From Ramazzottius varieornatus (Eukaryota > Tardigrada > Eutardigrada > Parachela > Ramazzottiidae), in contig BDGG01000002.1 in assembly GCA_001949185.1 (NCBI GenBank), positions 2,618,467 through 2,682,466 of the forward strand: 64,000 nucleotides of DNA. Reading direction: 5' to 3'. This document shows positions 1 through 12,404 of the stretch, piece after piece (position 1 is the first letter of the stretch; each line of letters begins with the position of its first letter). Below the pieces are notes generated by a model that was given only the letters and a program-made list of their open reading frames with translations, ran no database searches and had not been told where the DNA came from. The translations under genes were made by a program, and so were the position numbers.

Positions 1-114
1 CATAACAGCTTCCCTCCCGAGCCGGTTATTGTGATGCTGCGGCCAGGATGCGGGAAAGGTCTGTCCTGCAAGATCCTGGACGAGAACGAGACGTCGGGAA
101 GAAACCTGGATTGA
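1..114 (+). CDS. C-terminal end of an unidentified protein (partial)
   Basis: Frame 1 is open from the window edge for 37 codons to a TGA at 112-114. The segment is mixed and protein-like: a Pro/Val-rich stretch, two cysteines, then an acidic end. It looks like the tail of a gene lying mostly outside the window and reading toward STT3B. I do not recognise the family, and 37 codons can stay open by chance. Confidence 0.3.
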   Translation, partial: HNSFPPEPVIVMLRPGCGKGLSCKILDENETSGRNLD

Positions 115-424
115 AAGAGGATTTTACGGAAAAAGAAATTTCGATAGGTGATTTATGCAATCAAACTTTTTCATTCGTAGCGTTCAATCAATCGGAGGTG
201 CTCGCTCTCGTTCAGGTAATGGTGCTAAGGGATGTGGTGCCACCACATGAAACCCAGTGCAGGTGTTCGTTACGTCACGACGCTGACGTATTGCGATTTG
301 GCATCGATAAAAGTGGACGTGGAAGAAAGACTAGAAAATCCATTCTTTTAATTTTCCTCGTTCTTTCGGGCCTTAACTCTGTTCCTTCTAGGCCTAGTCT
401 GCAACGATCTGCATTCATTGGGTT

Positions 425-432
425 TATATAAG
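425..432 (+). promoter_or_regulatory. TATA box upstream of STT3B
   Basis: TATATAAG lies 64 nt before the STT3B start codon. A start of transcription about 25-30 nt downstream would leave a short leader of about 40 nt. Seen in the sequence; the role is inferred. Confidence 0.4.
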
Positions 433-495
433 TGAACGGAAGTAGTTGCAGTCTTTCGACGGATGGAGTGTGGAGCGGGACGTCGGTGAAGCACC

Positions 496-3400
496 ATGTC
501 TGCGTCGGAAGCCGGTGGAGGAGTAGTGGTCAGCAGGACGTCCAAACCGACTCGCGAAAAGGCCTCCACGGCAGCTGCATCTTCGATCCCGTCGGAGGAT
601 GCCGTGAAGAAAATTTCGGACGGCGGAGCAGCTGTCCAAACGAAGCCAACAAAGCGGAAGATGACGGCCAAGATGGGCTTCATCACTCTGTTTCCCATTT
701 TAATATTGACGCTAGCCTGGATAGCAGGCTTTTGCTCAAGACTTTTCGCTGTGGTGCGCTTTGAAGCCATCATTCACGAGTTTGATCCTTGGTTCAATTA
801 TCGAGCCACGCATTACATGGTCAAGAATGGTTTTTACAATTTCCTCAATTGGTTTGACGAACGCGCGTGGTTTCCACTGGGCCGTATTGTTGGAGGCACG
901 GTAAGCGTAGCTTGATTGACCGATTGGAACTGTTCCCCCCATTTGTTCTGTTTTCTGGGCCCATGACGTCATCGTAGCTTCGTTTCCGTACTACTGTGCG
1001 TGACTACTTACTTTGGTATGGCGTGACGTCATGGTCGAGTTTACTGAGCGGTTGTGTTTATCGATTTTCTTTGTGCTATTAGGTGTATCCAGGCTTGATG
1101 GTTACTTCCGGTGCCATTCACTACTTTCTGAGCTTGCTGAACATTCCCGTCCACATTCGCGACGTTTGTGTCTTTCTCGCGCCGATCTTCAGCGGTCTGA
1201 CGGCCATCGCCACGTTTCTCCTCACGAAAGAGCTATGGAGTACAGGAGCTGGCCTCTTCGCAGCCTGCTTCATCGCCATCGTGCCCGGTTACATTTCGCG
1301 ATCCGTCGCGGGATCTTACGACAACGAAGGCATTGCCATTTTCGCTCTGATCTTCGTTTACTACCTCTGGGTGAGAAGCTTGTTCGCAAATTATTTTCAC
1401 TACCCTATCTGGAATCGCAGCACGAAACCACGCTATGGATCGCGTTCCTTGACGTGGTGAAAGCAGGGCTTCTTTGCTGTATTTCGCGACGGGCAGGGTA
1501 AAGCGTTGAATAATATTTTTTTCATCTCTTTGCTTGATCGCAGGTGAAAAGTGTCAACACAGGGTCAGTTTACTGGGGTGCTCTCACCGCTCTAGCCTAC
1601 TTCTACATGGTATCAGCATGGGGAGGCTACGTTTTCATCATCAACCTGATCCCACTGCACGTCTTCGCTCTCATCCTCATGGGTCGTTTCAGCAGCCGCA
1701 TCTACGTAGCCTACTCCACCTTTTACATCCTCGGAACTCTTCTGTCCATGCAGATCCCATTCGTGGGATTCCAGCCCATCAGGACCAGTGAACACATGGC
1801 CGCGGCGGGAGTGTTCGCGCTTTTGAACGCGCTGGCATTCTTGAAGTACCTGCAACGCTTCAAGAAGCAGATCAACCTGTGGTTGCTAGCGGGTGGCGCG
1901 GCTGCTGCGGTCTTTGCTGCCGTTGTCGGACTAACCGTCACCGGGCACATCGCACCATGGAGTGGAAGGTTTTACAGTCTTTGGGATACCGGTTATGCCA
2001 AGATTCATATTCCCATCATCGCGTCTGTCAGTGAACATCAGCCGACAACTTGGGTAATTTCACACGTTTCAGATTACCGATACAGTCGCAGAAAACCACC
2101 GTTGTGCTTGTTCGTTGGCTCCGAATAGGTTTCTTCAAAATCTGGCGGAGTCTTAGATTTCGGCGTACGATCTGTTGAGTCTTGGGTTTTTGTAGACCTC
2201 TTACTTCTTCGACCTGCACATTCTGGTGTGTCTGTTCCCCGTCGGAGCGTACTACTGCGTGAAGAAGATTAACGATGTTCGGGTCTTCATCGTCCTGTAC
2301 GCGGCCACCGCCTCGTACTTTTCCGGAGTCATGATCCGACTGATGCTGACTCTCACACCGGTTGTCTGCATCCTGGCCGGCATCGCTCTATCCGAGGTTT
2401 GATTTCTTTTCGAAACATACATGAGAAGAAAATTTTGTCAGATGTGCCAGTCAGTCAATTTTAGAAAACAGAGTCGAAGTAAAACTTACGAAATATCGTA
2501 GAAAACAAAGGCTCGAAGTGCACCCGATGCACGGACAGCTAAAGTTACAAGCTTGAGAATCATTGGTCCATATTATCGTCTACTGTGAAAACACGCTCTG
2601 TTTTCCGCGAAATTTAGTACCACCGTACGGTGCATGTCGGAAGTTTATCTTTTCGACCATATAGCTTGACTGTAAGGGATTGTTGTAGTTAATGGAGACT
2701 TACCTGACTGGTCTCGACGGCTCCACCCTCCACAAGAAAGAGGAAAAGTCTTCGGAAGAAGTGGTCGTCAAGAAGACGAAAGAAAGTAAGGACAAGAACA
2801 AGCCCATGTTTGACGAAGCAGTTAGTCCAGGAGCCAAGAAACCCAGCGGAGCTGCTGCTCAGCTGGAGGACCTCGACCCTACTGGTATCGGTATCAGCAT
2901 CCGTAACATTGTCGTTGGTGTGGCATGCATCCTGCTGGTTCTCTTCGCTGTTCACTGCACCTGGGTGAGTCTTTCTTGAAGTTCTCAATGGTCCGGAAAA
3001 AAACTTCGAGTACATTTTCGGATATATTCGGACTGATTTCCGGGCCTTTTTTACTCCCGAAATTTTGAGATTTCAACATCTTAAGATTCGAATCGAGAGA
3101 ATTCGAACGGAAAAGTCGGTTAGAATTAAAAGTGTTTTGAATTACGGTAATTGGTGTCTGCAAATTTTCTCTCGGAGTTTTTCGAAATTTTATCTGTCCC
3201 GAATTATTTTTTAACATTCTTGTTTAACTTAGGTCACGTCAAATGCGTACAGTTCGCCTTCCATCGTTCTCGCCACCTACGGCCACGACGGTAGCCGGAA
3301 CATTTTGGACGATTTCAGAGAAGCCTACTACTGGTTGTGGCAGAACACTGACGAGAAGGCCACGGTGATGAGTTGGTGGGACTACGGGTATCAGATAGCG

Positions 3401-4210
3401 GGTATGGGCAATCGGACAACCATAGTGGACAACAACACTTGGAACAACAGCCACATTGCCTTGGTCGGTAAAGCCATGAGCTCCAACGAAAGCGCTGCCA
3501 TCAAGATCATGCGAGACCTGGACGTCGACTATGTCCTCGTCATCTTCGGTGAGTCTTTCATAAAATACGGATTTTCTCCAGTACAATATCCAAACAGAAA
3601 CGCTCTGTCTCACGCTTTTCCGTGGTAGTTCGACATAGGTCAGGGTGGTTAGTCACGCTTTAGCCATGTTGTCCGACATGCTAGAACCATGATTTGTGAT
3701 CTCAGTTTCGAGTCGGGATCGCTGAAACCGAAAAGATGGAATACTTTGTTGTTCTTGATAGGTGGTATCATTGGGTATTCGGGGGACGATATCAACAAGT
3801 TTCTGTGGATGGTACGTATTGCCGAAGGTGAGCATCCGAAAGACATTCGAGAAGCTGACTATTTCAGTCCCGACGGTCACTTCCGGGTGGACAGCGGAGG
3901 GTCGAAGGTTCTGATGAACTGTCTGATGTACAAGCTGTCTTACTACCGGTTCGGTGAAATCCAGCTGGGTAACCGCCAGCCTTTCGGGTATGACCGAGCA
4001 CGCGGCGTGGAGATTGGCTTCAAGGATATCAAGTTGGAACACATGGAGGAAGCCTTCACCTCCGAGCACTGGTTAGTGCGCATCTACAAGGTGAAGAAAC
4101 CCAAGAACCACGCCAAAGTCACGAAGAAACAGAGCAAGATCAAAAGAGTCATTTCGCAGAAGACGAGTAGGAAACAAGAAGGCGTTCTGAGAAAACCTGT
4201 CCAGATATGA
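496..4210 (+). CDS. STT3B: Oligosaccharyltransferase catalytic subunit STT3B
   Basis: Seven exons (496-900, 1083-1370, 1544-2053, 2196-2396, 2689-2964, 3233-3548, 3762-4210) join in phase to 814 aa, close to the roughly 826 aa of human STT3B. STT3B is the catalytic subunit of the ER oligosaccharyltransferase that moves the lipid-linked glycan to Asn in sequons, often after translation. Visible motifs: the first acidic motif in [10 protein letters not shown] (D97), SVSEHQ at about residue 392, and WWDYG at 608-612. Many membrane helices precede a lumenal C-terminal domain. The roughly 60-residue hydrophilic N-terminal extension and the sequence around the exon 3 loop favour STT3B over STT3A. 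The first ATG after the TATA box was taken as start. All introns have GT-AG ends. Confidence 0.97.
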
Positions 4211-4540
4211 AAGGGTTCTCGTTTTTATTTCGCTTTCAACCCTTGTTTTTGAAACAAAATATTGTGTAAAATCTGTGAAAGCACGCTTCTTTTTCTTTGT
4301 TTCTTATTCTGATTTGCATTATATTAAAGCTCGGTACTTTGAGCAAATAGACCACCAGTTTTGCTTGATTCCTGTAATTCATTAATTTCAGACTCGTTCG
4401 GTCATAGAGTTGCAATTTGACTGAAAGCTTGTCATCGAAGTAAGGAGACAAACTTAGAAATGGATAGTCATGACGTAAAACTGAGCAGGCGGAAGACGAA
4501 ATAATTTTACCTTCTGTGAAAAAGAAACATGCAGCCCGAT

Positions 4541-5218
4541 TCAGCAAAGCAGAATCATGAGCGACCTCACTTCCGCCATACAAAAGCGCGCAATACGAGT
4601 CTCAAACTCTGTGATATCATAACCGCTGGTCATTTCGTCACCGATAACCTCGTAGCTGTGGGTCATTTCGGTGTTAGTCGAGGGAATGGTCATTTCGGTA
4701 TTAAGCTGATCTCCGCTTTCAGTGTGCTTGAACTGCCAAAAGCCAAAAGAAGACAGGCTGGATTACTCCACACACAGTAACGAGAGAACACTACTTTGAG
4801 TTCTACTTGAATTCAGTGCTGTCGTAGGTAAAGGTTCCTCCTCGTCCGATCGTGAAGTCGTACTCCTTCTTGTGGTCAGTGCCAGGGAAAGTCATCTGGG
4901 CGTGGTCCCCTCTTTCGGTAATGGTCACGACGGCCTTCTGCTTGTCACTGCAGAGACCGTGGTGCTCGGGCTAGAAGCTGACTACCTTGACCAAGGCTTC
5001 CCGGTTCTAGGGGTCTTGTCGCTCCACTCCCATCTGCCCAACCAAAGTTTGCCGGTCCATTAGGCGTTGTAGTTGTCGTGAGGCCTTGCGGCAACGATCA
5101 CAGCGAGACCTACAAAAGCAAAAGGTCCACAGTGTACCTAAGTGGTGGCATCCTACCAAATAATCAAAATGGAGCTGGCCTTATGGAAAAGGATAACAGA
5201 AGCGAGGGCGGACGACAT
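4541..5218 (-). pseudogene. SAHS-like (secretory abundant heat-soluble) protein pseudogene
   Basis: Three exon-like blocks lie on the minus strand: 5218 downward (ATG and a hydrophobic start), about 5109-4803, and 4732-4541 ending in TGA. The middle block carries WTGKLWLGRW, like the mature N terminus of SAHS proteins, then a later KKEYDF beta-strand-like run. The last block carries SYEVIGDEMTSGYDI, close to the C-terminal strands of SAHS. Damage: a TAA exactly before WTGK, where SAHS has Glu (one base from GAA); a frame change after about 40 residues; a TAG further on; and out-of-phase joints. SAHS proteins are secreted, fatty-acid-binding-protein-like tardigrade desiccation proteins. The assignment rests on remembered sequences; the reading frames and stops are seen directly. 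Confidence 0.6.
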
Positions 5219-7103
5219 CTTGGCGATTAGGGATGAGAAACCGGTAAACTGGAAAGAAAAAGGACTACGACAATCGATCTAGGCGGCTTCCTCATAATTG
5301 ATAAGGGAACAAGGAAGTGGACGACTATCTAATTTACAACTACGACAGAGTATCTATTTTTTTGTCCATCTTTTCAGGCAAAAACTACTGATTCAAATCG
5401 CCCAAAATTTTGCACAGAACTCCAGAAAATACGTTGTGGGCAGCAAAGGGAGTTTTTACTGTCTTGAGATCCGATGTGATTTTCATCTGAATTTTTCTGG
5501 ATCATTTTACTTGGCATATGAGAATTGTGTGAATCAACCTCTGTCTAGTTGCTTAGGACCGAAGGATATTTATCGACAACCTTTATCAAATTTCATGACT
5601 GGCTCTTAGTAACAGTCCCTCAGAAGGTCATCATGGGAGCAAGGACGCAAGTTTAGCTCACAGGTCAGGGCTGGAATAAGTTTCATTTCGAAAAGATCCG
5701 CCGCAAATCGACCTTTTCTTCACTGACGACCGGCCCTTAGCATGGTGTAGCCAAACTCATATGAAAATGGCGCCGTGCTCATATGACATATGCTTATATG
5801 CTCATACGACGCCGTTTCTCTATATCTATCTATCGGTGGACCGAAGCAATCCAGGTCTACGATATAGACGGGCGACGGTCAGCCAAAACGAGGGGTGTGA
5901 CTTTTCGTTAGCGCACGATTTGGTTACGAGTCCACCCCGGTTACTCCTCCCTACTACTGTATCTGTATAGTCACCTCGAAACAAGTACCAGCTGATCTTT
6001 TGTGATCGTGAATTATAAAGCGCAAATTCCGAAGTTAGTCTTGCCGAAGCATTCTGTTCTGATACGATGCAAAAAACTCGGTACTTCCGGCAAATAATAT
6101 TGAGAGACCGGCAAGCATTCCCGAGACGATCTTCGTCTCAAGGGTCCCAGTTTATGGCTGACAACGTGCGCCACTTCAACTAACGACCGTTCCGGAAATA
6201 CCTACCGGCCCTCCGAATAAATTCTTACTTTTCAGCTGTTCTAATTTATTATTACAGTACTACTGTTTCGGTCATGACAGTACGTATAATGAAAGCTTTT
6301 GAATGGAGTACTGTGATTGCTATTGGAACCGGATTGTTTCGTCGCGTAAAATTGAGTGATGCGGATGTATGAATATGAATCTGAAAGGGAACCTCGAGAA
6401 GTAATAGAATGTTAGGTAACAGTAGTGGCTTGAAGACTACAGGTTGACTTGTCAGAGAGCGAGGAATCGCGAGCCATTGGTTCAGTCGCTCGTTACTCTC
6501 AGGCTGATTTCATACAGTGTTAGTATGATCTGATGCGAAGCGTGGAGAGCGATCTTGCCAGCTTTTACAGCGGTACCTGTCATGTCTTATCACAAACGTT
6601 CGAAGAAACTAACAGTCCCTGTCAGCGCTGTTGACACCGGTGCACGATCTTTTTTATGCAACAAGCCAATAATCTGTAACAATAAGCATACCGCCAACTT
6701 CTTTCGAGACGGTAACACTTCTCGCAAAGTTCAATTACACCGGCGGCGATATTTTGCAGTGAAATCGATCAGATCGAACAAGCTTAATCTTTTGGTCCTT
6801 TCCCGTCTCGTTCGGTCGCCGCTCAAAACTTTTTTTTCGTTTGTTTGATTTCAGAGCCACCATAATCTTTCACGGTACTTACATTCCACTATGTACTCCA
6901 TTGACATTCAATCATCAACGTAGGTGCACCAGCTTGGTTTTTGATCTTATGAGGTATCCCATCGGAAGTTGGTCGTAATTTGGAGTGCGTAAAATTCGGA
7001 ATACCGTAGATTAATTCGGATATGCGTTGCCCTGGCTGATTTGGAATTCAAAAGTTGACGCCGGGAAACAAATCAAGGACTCTCTTAGCGGCGTTTTGTG
7101 GCA
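5219..7103. other. Intergenic, no gene recognised
   Basis: Only short, compositionally random open frames are present. I saw no exon chain, RNA gene or clear repeat. Its right end should hold the promoter of the protease gene. Confidence 0.5.
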
Positions 7104-8858
7104 ATGGAATTCCGTACACGTGGATTGGTTACAATTGGAATACTTCTGGGAATATCACAGTTGTCTTGCTGCTTGAATGGTAAAGTACATCCAAAGATCG
7201 CGGGTTGCGGTGCTGAAGAACTGGTTTAGGGCTCTCTGCTTCGGACATTTAACGATTGTATTCGTTGTAGAAAAGATAAAACAGAAGGTGGTGAGAACGT
7301 GCGCAGAAGATGAGATCTGCTCTTTCAGTTGGAACTGTGATAACATACGGAAACCTGTCAGAAACTGTCAAGGACCTTTCTTTTACTTTACCATCTGCTG
7401 TAAAGTTGGTCCTGGCTCCGGAGACAAAATTACCAACGAAATTGAAGATACGGTTCCTGTTGTGACGAACCCACCAACAACGACGACTCCCACGACGACA
7501 ACCACAACGACCACAACGACAACGACCACCACGACCGTTCGTCGACCTTCACCACCAAGTATGTTCGAGTCTAAATCTTTCTTGCTAGCTCTCATCATCA
7601 ACCAATTAATTAACGCAAACGACATTCTTGCATGACTGTCGTTCGAGAACCATATTGGAGGTTCACTCACACATTTGGCTGATTGTGGGAATTTCTGAGT
7701 ACTCATGCGAATCTCAAACTCTTAGTGGTGGACCGAAGCACAGTGGAAAAAGTGAAAGCAAAGACTGAGCTAAGAAAGTCGTAAAGTTTGTATCGCCATC
7801 TTATACATTACAGCATGCGGACAAGCACCGTTGGTTCTCCGCGGACCGCGCATCGTCGGTGGTTCGCAAGCACAATTTGGTGAATATCCGTACCAGCTGA
7901 TGTTGGTCATTCGCGGCGCAGAAAAGTGTGGAGCCACCCTCATCGCCCCACAGTGGATCGTCACAGCCGGTCACTGTATCGCCTCGTACGTCACATATCC
8001 CTTCGGATTTACAACATATTTTTCATAATCTGAAAATTATTTTCTGTTAAAGGGGATCAGTTCAGCCGAACGAAGTAATCGTTCTCCTGGGCTTGTACGA
8101 CCGAGCGCGCAATAGCGACATGTTCCCTATCGAACAACGGCGAGCCGCCAAGCTCTTTGTGCACCCACTCTACAACTCCGAGCGGAGTTTCTCCCATGAT
8201 ATTACTTTGATTAAGTTGGACTCGCCAGTACAATTTCGACCCTACATCCAACCCGTCTGCTTACCCTCGCCGAACGACAATTTCGTCGGAGAACTCGGCA
8301 CCATCTCAGGATGGGGCCGTCTGCAGTTCCGCGAAGACCGCCCTGGGATATTGCAGCATACGGAAATACCCATCATTCCAACCGGCTTGTGTGAAGACAT
8401 GTTTGAGAAGCAGCTGGGCAGAAAGGAAGGAGTGAAGCTGGATATGTTATGTGGGGGCACCGAAGAGGGCGGAAAAGACGCTTGTCAGGTAAGGACGGGC
8501 AACCCTCTCTGCAGGAAGTCTACTCATTTGTAAAGTTAACTTTTTGATTGCACTTGGCAGGGTGATTCTGGAGGACCAATGACTGTAACAAGAAACGGAA
8601 CTTTCATTTTAGCCGGCATCGTTAGCTTCGGCTATGGTTGCGGATTACCGGGTACGAACTTCAGCAACAGCCCAACAAAAATGCTTTCCCAAGCTACAGA
8701 AATCTTCTCCGCCCTCTGACAGCAGCTTGCTGTTCACGGAATGCAAATTCGGACCGAGTACTGAGTGTGACTGCTTTTCTACAGGTTATCCTGGAGTTTA
8801 CACGAAAGTCAGTTCCATGGTTCCTTGGATTTTGGACACGATAAGGAAAGAGAGCTAA
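7104..8858 (+). CDS. Secreted clip-like trypsin-family serine protease
   Basis: Six exons (7104-7179, 7271-7558, 7814-7985, 8053-8488, 8561-8651, 8785-8858) join in phase to 378 aa. Order: signal peptide (about 1-24); a six-Cys clip-like domain ending in CC; a Thr-rich mucin-like linker coded by ACG/ACC-type repeats; activation site R134|IVGG; then an S1 domain. The catalytic triad is intact: H175 in TAGHC, D228 in HDITLI, S327 in GDSGGP. Asp six residues before the serine (D321) predicts cleavage after Lys/Arg. This is the architecture of arthropod-type prophenoloxidase-activating or Toll-cascade proteases, but the cascade it serves cannot be read from the sequence. The clip spacing is not classical, so clip-like is safer. 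Confidence 0.93.
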
Positions 8859-9328
8859 GCCGGATCGTTTAACGATCTTCTCCAGATCGACCTGTCTGTG
8901 ACTTCGAGTGATGTAAACTCAAACCAAAGCGTCAGTTATCTGACAACTTCGTAATTTCTTACGCAACCCTTACATGTCCTTTGTTTCTACGATCCCATGA
9001 AGATAGGATGACAATTATGTTACCGCGGGCAATTCCGGAAAGCCGACTGTTTGATTGTTACGTGAAATAGTAGAACCGTCTGCCAATGTCTTTGTGTACC
9101 CGTACCTCAAAGACGTACTTTTCACCGTCTCAAATAGCCATGTTGGGTCTACTCAAACTATGGCCAAGTCAAGTTTTATTAGATCCGTCAGAGTCTAACG
9201 GTCCTACAGGAGGGAGCTGCTTGGAGTAAGTATGTTAGTTAAGTTATAGTCCTTACTGATTAAATGCAAGGTACAGTACTTACGTTCGTACAAATATCAG
9301 ATATTTTCGATTACCTTACTTGACTGAC
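8859..9328. other. Intergenic, no gene recognised
   Basis: Region 3' of the protease gene. No exon chain or repeat seen here before the inverted repeat begins. Confidence 0.5.
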
Positions 9329-9802
9329 GAGGGGATTTTGCCATCGCTCCAGTCTTATTTCACAAACTGAAACGGCAGAAAGGTAGAGGGGAGTTTTTTC
9401 TATCGACTGAGATAGTCTGGGCCGGCAGGAAAGAAATATGGAAGATACAACAGGAAGCGGAAGTAACGTCAGAATATGAGCGGAACATGGGCATCAGGGA
9501 AGTTCACTGTGGCATCAGTCAAGTGGTTTGATGGTCTGCTAGTTGATTCGCTATTTGATTGATCTGCAACACTCTAATATGGGTAACAGAGCAGCAGACC
9601 ACTACAGTTTTACGAGATATCATCTCTGTAAAACTCGCCTTCCGCCCATGTTCTGACGTCACTTCCGCTTCCTGTATCTTCCAGGAGTTTTTTCTGCCGG
9701 CCTAGTCTCTCTCAGTCGATGGAGAAAACTCTCCTCTACCTTTCTGCCGTTTCAGTTTGTGAAATAAGACTGGAGCGATGGCAAAATCCCCTCGTGGGCG
9801 TC
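9329..9802. repeat. Inverted repeat with ~165 bp arms
   Basis: The stretch from 9329 to about 9495 recurs as its reverse complement from about 9640 to 9802, with only scattered mismatches and small indels. The outer ends match best (CGAGGGGATTTTGCCATCGC at the left, mirrored at the right). A second short pair flanks the central loop (CTGCTCTG-type ends near 9535 and 9595). Such a fold-back is typical of a non-autonomous DNA element. No transposase frame is inside. Confidence 0.8.
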
Positions 9803-11113
9803 TACCCAATTGCACTTCAGGCCACCCGTCCCAACGAAACAGCGAGTCGCCGAAGGGTCGCTGCTGGGTTCACAGACGACGTTTTTGCCTTGAGTTTAAA
9901 GCTCTGTTCCTGCTGTCTTCATGGCATAATCTGAAAAGAAACAGAGCATCCTGCTCACTTCAAGCTGAAAAAATCGGACAACTTTTGGATATTTGAAAAA
10001 CAGTTTTCGGACGCAGCAGGAACCCGCGATCCGACTAGGGCAGACAGTCCCCGACGCTGTTCTTTCCGTGGGTCTCCGAAAAAGCGGCGTGCCTGGGATT
10101 GCAGGAGTGAATCAGGGACTATGTGAACCCTGATCGACAGATATTGGGGAAAGCAAGACCTGGTACATACAGTGCTGTATATCAGTTCCAAACTAGCTTG
10201 TAGTCGCAGCGGATGGCAACGTACGGCGACTTGCTGGTTGACGAACGCGTTCTCTAGGTCATTGGTTTCAGTGTTAGAATATCTTGGAACAGTAATCTTG
10301 CAAATCAAGAGTGTTGGAGAGTTTGCATGATCGTTCCACAAGCAGTCTTTCAAAAGTCTAAACAGTGAGTCCTAAATGACCTCTGACGGATCTTGAACGG
10401 TTTGCTTGCATCTCATTCCCAGAGGTATGGCTGAGCCCAAAGTAGATTGGGCCCAAATTAGCTGAAACGTGAACTTCTATACGAGGGAGCCAGTTTGATT
10501 TTTCTTCGCAAGAAAAGATAAACTGGCGTCATTCGAAAGAGCTGCGCATATACTTGTGCGATTGTTGTGAAAACTTTCTTCTGTTAAGTTCCGCGTACTT
10601 GTCGCAAGCTGTTAATCTGCATGGTGTGGAAGATGCCTGACGGTTTCGTGAACTTTGTCCTACTTCTATACTATTATAACCCGAAACATGAATACAGTTA
10701 TACGAAAAGGCAGCGCACTATACCGGCTGCACGGCGTCGTCATGACCTGTCGATCGGGTGACGTCACCAGCGCGGTTGACCGTTGTAGAACCAGCGATCT
10801 GCTGTTCAACAGAACTGTAGCCATCTGAGGAACGCAAGCCATACAGCGCAATCCTGGGCTCCTAGCTACCTGAGAAACCGTTGCTCAGGCTTTCTTTATA
10901 GGACTGATTGCCTGATTGAGATCGGCTCAATACCAAGCACAGCTATTTTGTTGCAGTCTGTTCAGAACTTATCTCGGCTTTTAGGCTCGAAATTACCTCC
11001 GTCGTAGTATGGAAATGATCCTAGAGATCTAGGCTATCCGAAATTGGACAGAACAAGGACGAAATCTGTCTCAAGGAAATGGGTGATAAGAGTGGCAAAA
11101 AACAGAAAGTCAG
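9803..11113. other. Intergenic, no gene recognised
   Basis: A 132-codon open frame lies on the minus strand (10353-9955). It has no family resemblance, no upstream exon and no signal or membrane segment, so I treat it as chance. Nothing else was seen. Confidence 0.45.
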
Positions 11114-11772
11114 GCCTGAGTAGAGATGGGATAAGTATGATTTAGTTCGATTTGGTAAATCCTCACACCGAATCGAAAAAATAAGTATGCGGTCCGCACC
11201 ATTAATCTCGATTTGGTGCGAGCTCCACACCGAACTTTCGATTTACCGCACCAAATCACACCAAAAAATTCGGTACACCGAAAAAAGTTTCTAGTTTTCA
11301 GTATTACAGGCCGGAACGAAATCGGAATGAGAACAACTGAATAGCTAAACGGTGCTCGTGAGATCGATCTTCGGAAACGTATGGAATACCAGGATTTTAG
11401 GCACATTGCTACTTGAAGGGTATTGCTTGACAGGTTCGAGCGTAGTTCAGTAATGATTGAACCAATCAACCATGACACAGACTTACGAAGGGGTACGCTA
11501 GCAGCATTGCGATGTTCGGAGAGCCCTCCGTACTTAATCACTCTAATCAAAAGCCGCCCAAATCAACCATTCTGAACTTTGATATTTTATTGGTATACCG
11601 AAATACTTCGATTTGGTGTCGACTTGGTGTGGACGGATACCGAAATCAATTTTTCGGTGCGAGGCTCACACTGATAATTTCGGTTTCGGTAACTTCTCAT
11701 ACCAAATCGAAAAGTTCGATTTAGTTTCGGTAAATTTTGGTAAATCACGCTTATCCCCTCTCTAGGCCTGAG
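11114..11772. mobile_element. MITE-like element with terminal inverted repeats
   Basis: The left end begins CAGGCCTGAGTAGAGATGG and the right end, read in reverse complement, begins CAGGCCTAGAGAGGGGAT. Both continue into GATAAG, then similar AT-rich, TTCGG/ACCGAA-rich arms of about 170 bp. The middle is unrelated and has no coding frame. CAG-type ends recall hAT MITEs, but I could not find a matching 8 bp target duplication, so the superfamily is open. Confidence 0.65.
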
Positions 11773-12095
11773 CGGTGCCACAGCACGGCCTGTCAAACCA
11801 GGCGGTCCTGCATAAACAGCTGACGGATCGCATGTGCATGCCATTGTGCTCGTTGAACGAGTTATCGTGCACTTCCATTGAATTTGGCAAGCACAAAATA
11901 AACCGTACCCCCCGTTCTGAAAAGTGGTCGAAAGTGCTCGCGGAGTCGCGGACTGCCTTTCCGTATAGCTATGAACATGAAACTCGATATGGATCTCACT
12001 CGTAACTCCCATACCGGAACCGGTTCAAGCTGCACGCCAGTATTGGGCATAGAAATCCCGCCTTGTTCCCACTCTATTCAGATATCCCACAATGT

Positions 12096-12404
12096 TTACG
12101 CCAAAAGAACCATACTGGAAGCTCGCATGATGAAGAAACAGTCGAAGAACCATCGCCTGAAATTAAGATGTAAAAAGCTAGGGAGCGTTTGGAAAATCTG
12201 ACCCCAGTGGCAGGAACCAAAAGGGAAATGACTCGAGTTGCGCGAATGCTTGAGTTGGAAACTCTGAGTATGTTCGTCAGTCCGCCTGCCGGACAAAATC
12301 GTTCGCTGAAAGAAGCTACGGGGGGATCTGGTGGTAGTGGCGGGAGTTCGGGAAGTGGTGGCAGCCAAGATGAGGGAACTGGTGGACCCAAGAACAAGAT
12401 GTAG
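12096..12404 (+). pseudogene. Possible decayed coding fragment, Lys/Arg-rich then Gly/Ser-rich
   Basis: One frame reads a basic, helix-like stretch (about 12096-12180) and a second continues it (RERLENLTPVAGTKREMTR, then GGSGGSGGSSGSGG) to a TAG at 12402-12404. The two join only if one base is gained or lost near 12170, where TAA interrupts. This may be a remnant of a coiled-coil gene or chance. No family recognised. Confidence 0.2.

Noticed and set aside
48-431. 127-codon + strand ORF
   Set aside because: Overlaps the end of a better frame at 1-114 and runs into the TATA box region; no motif.
7480-7545. ACG/ACC microsatellite as an independent repeat
   Set aside because: It is the coding Thr linker of the serine protease.
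9955-10353. 132-codon minus-strand ORF
   Set aside because: No family resemblance, signal, TM or exon partner; length is possible by chance.
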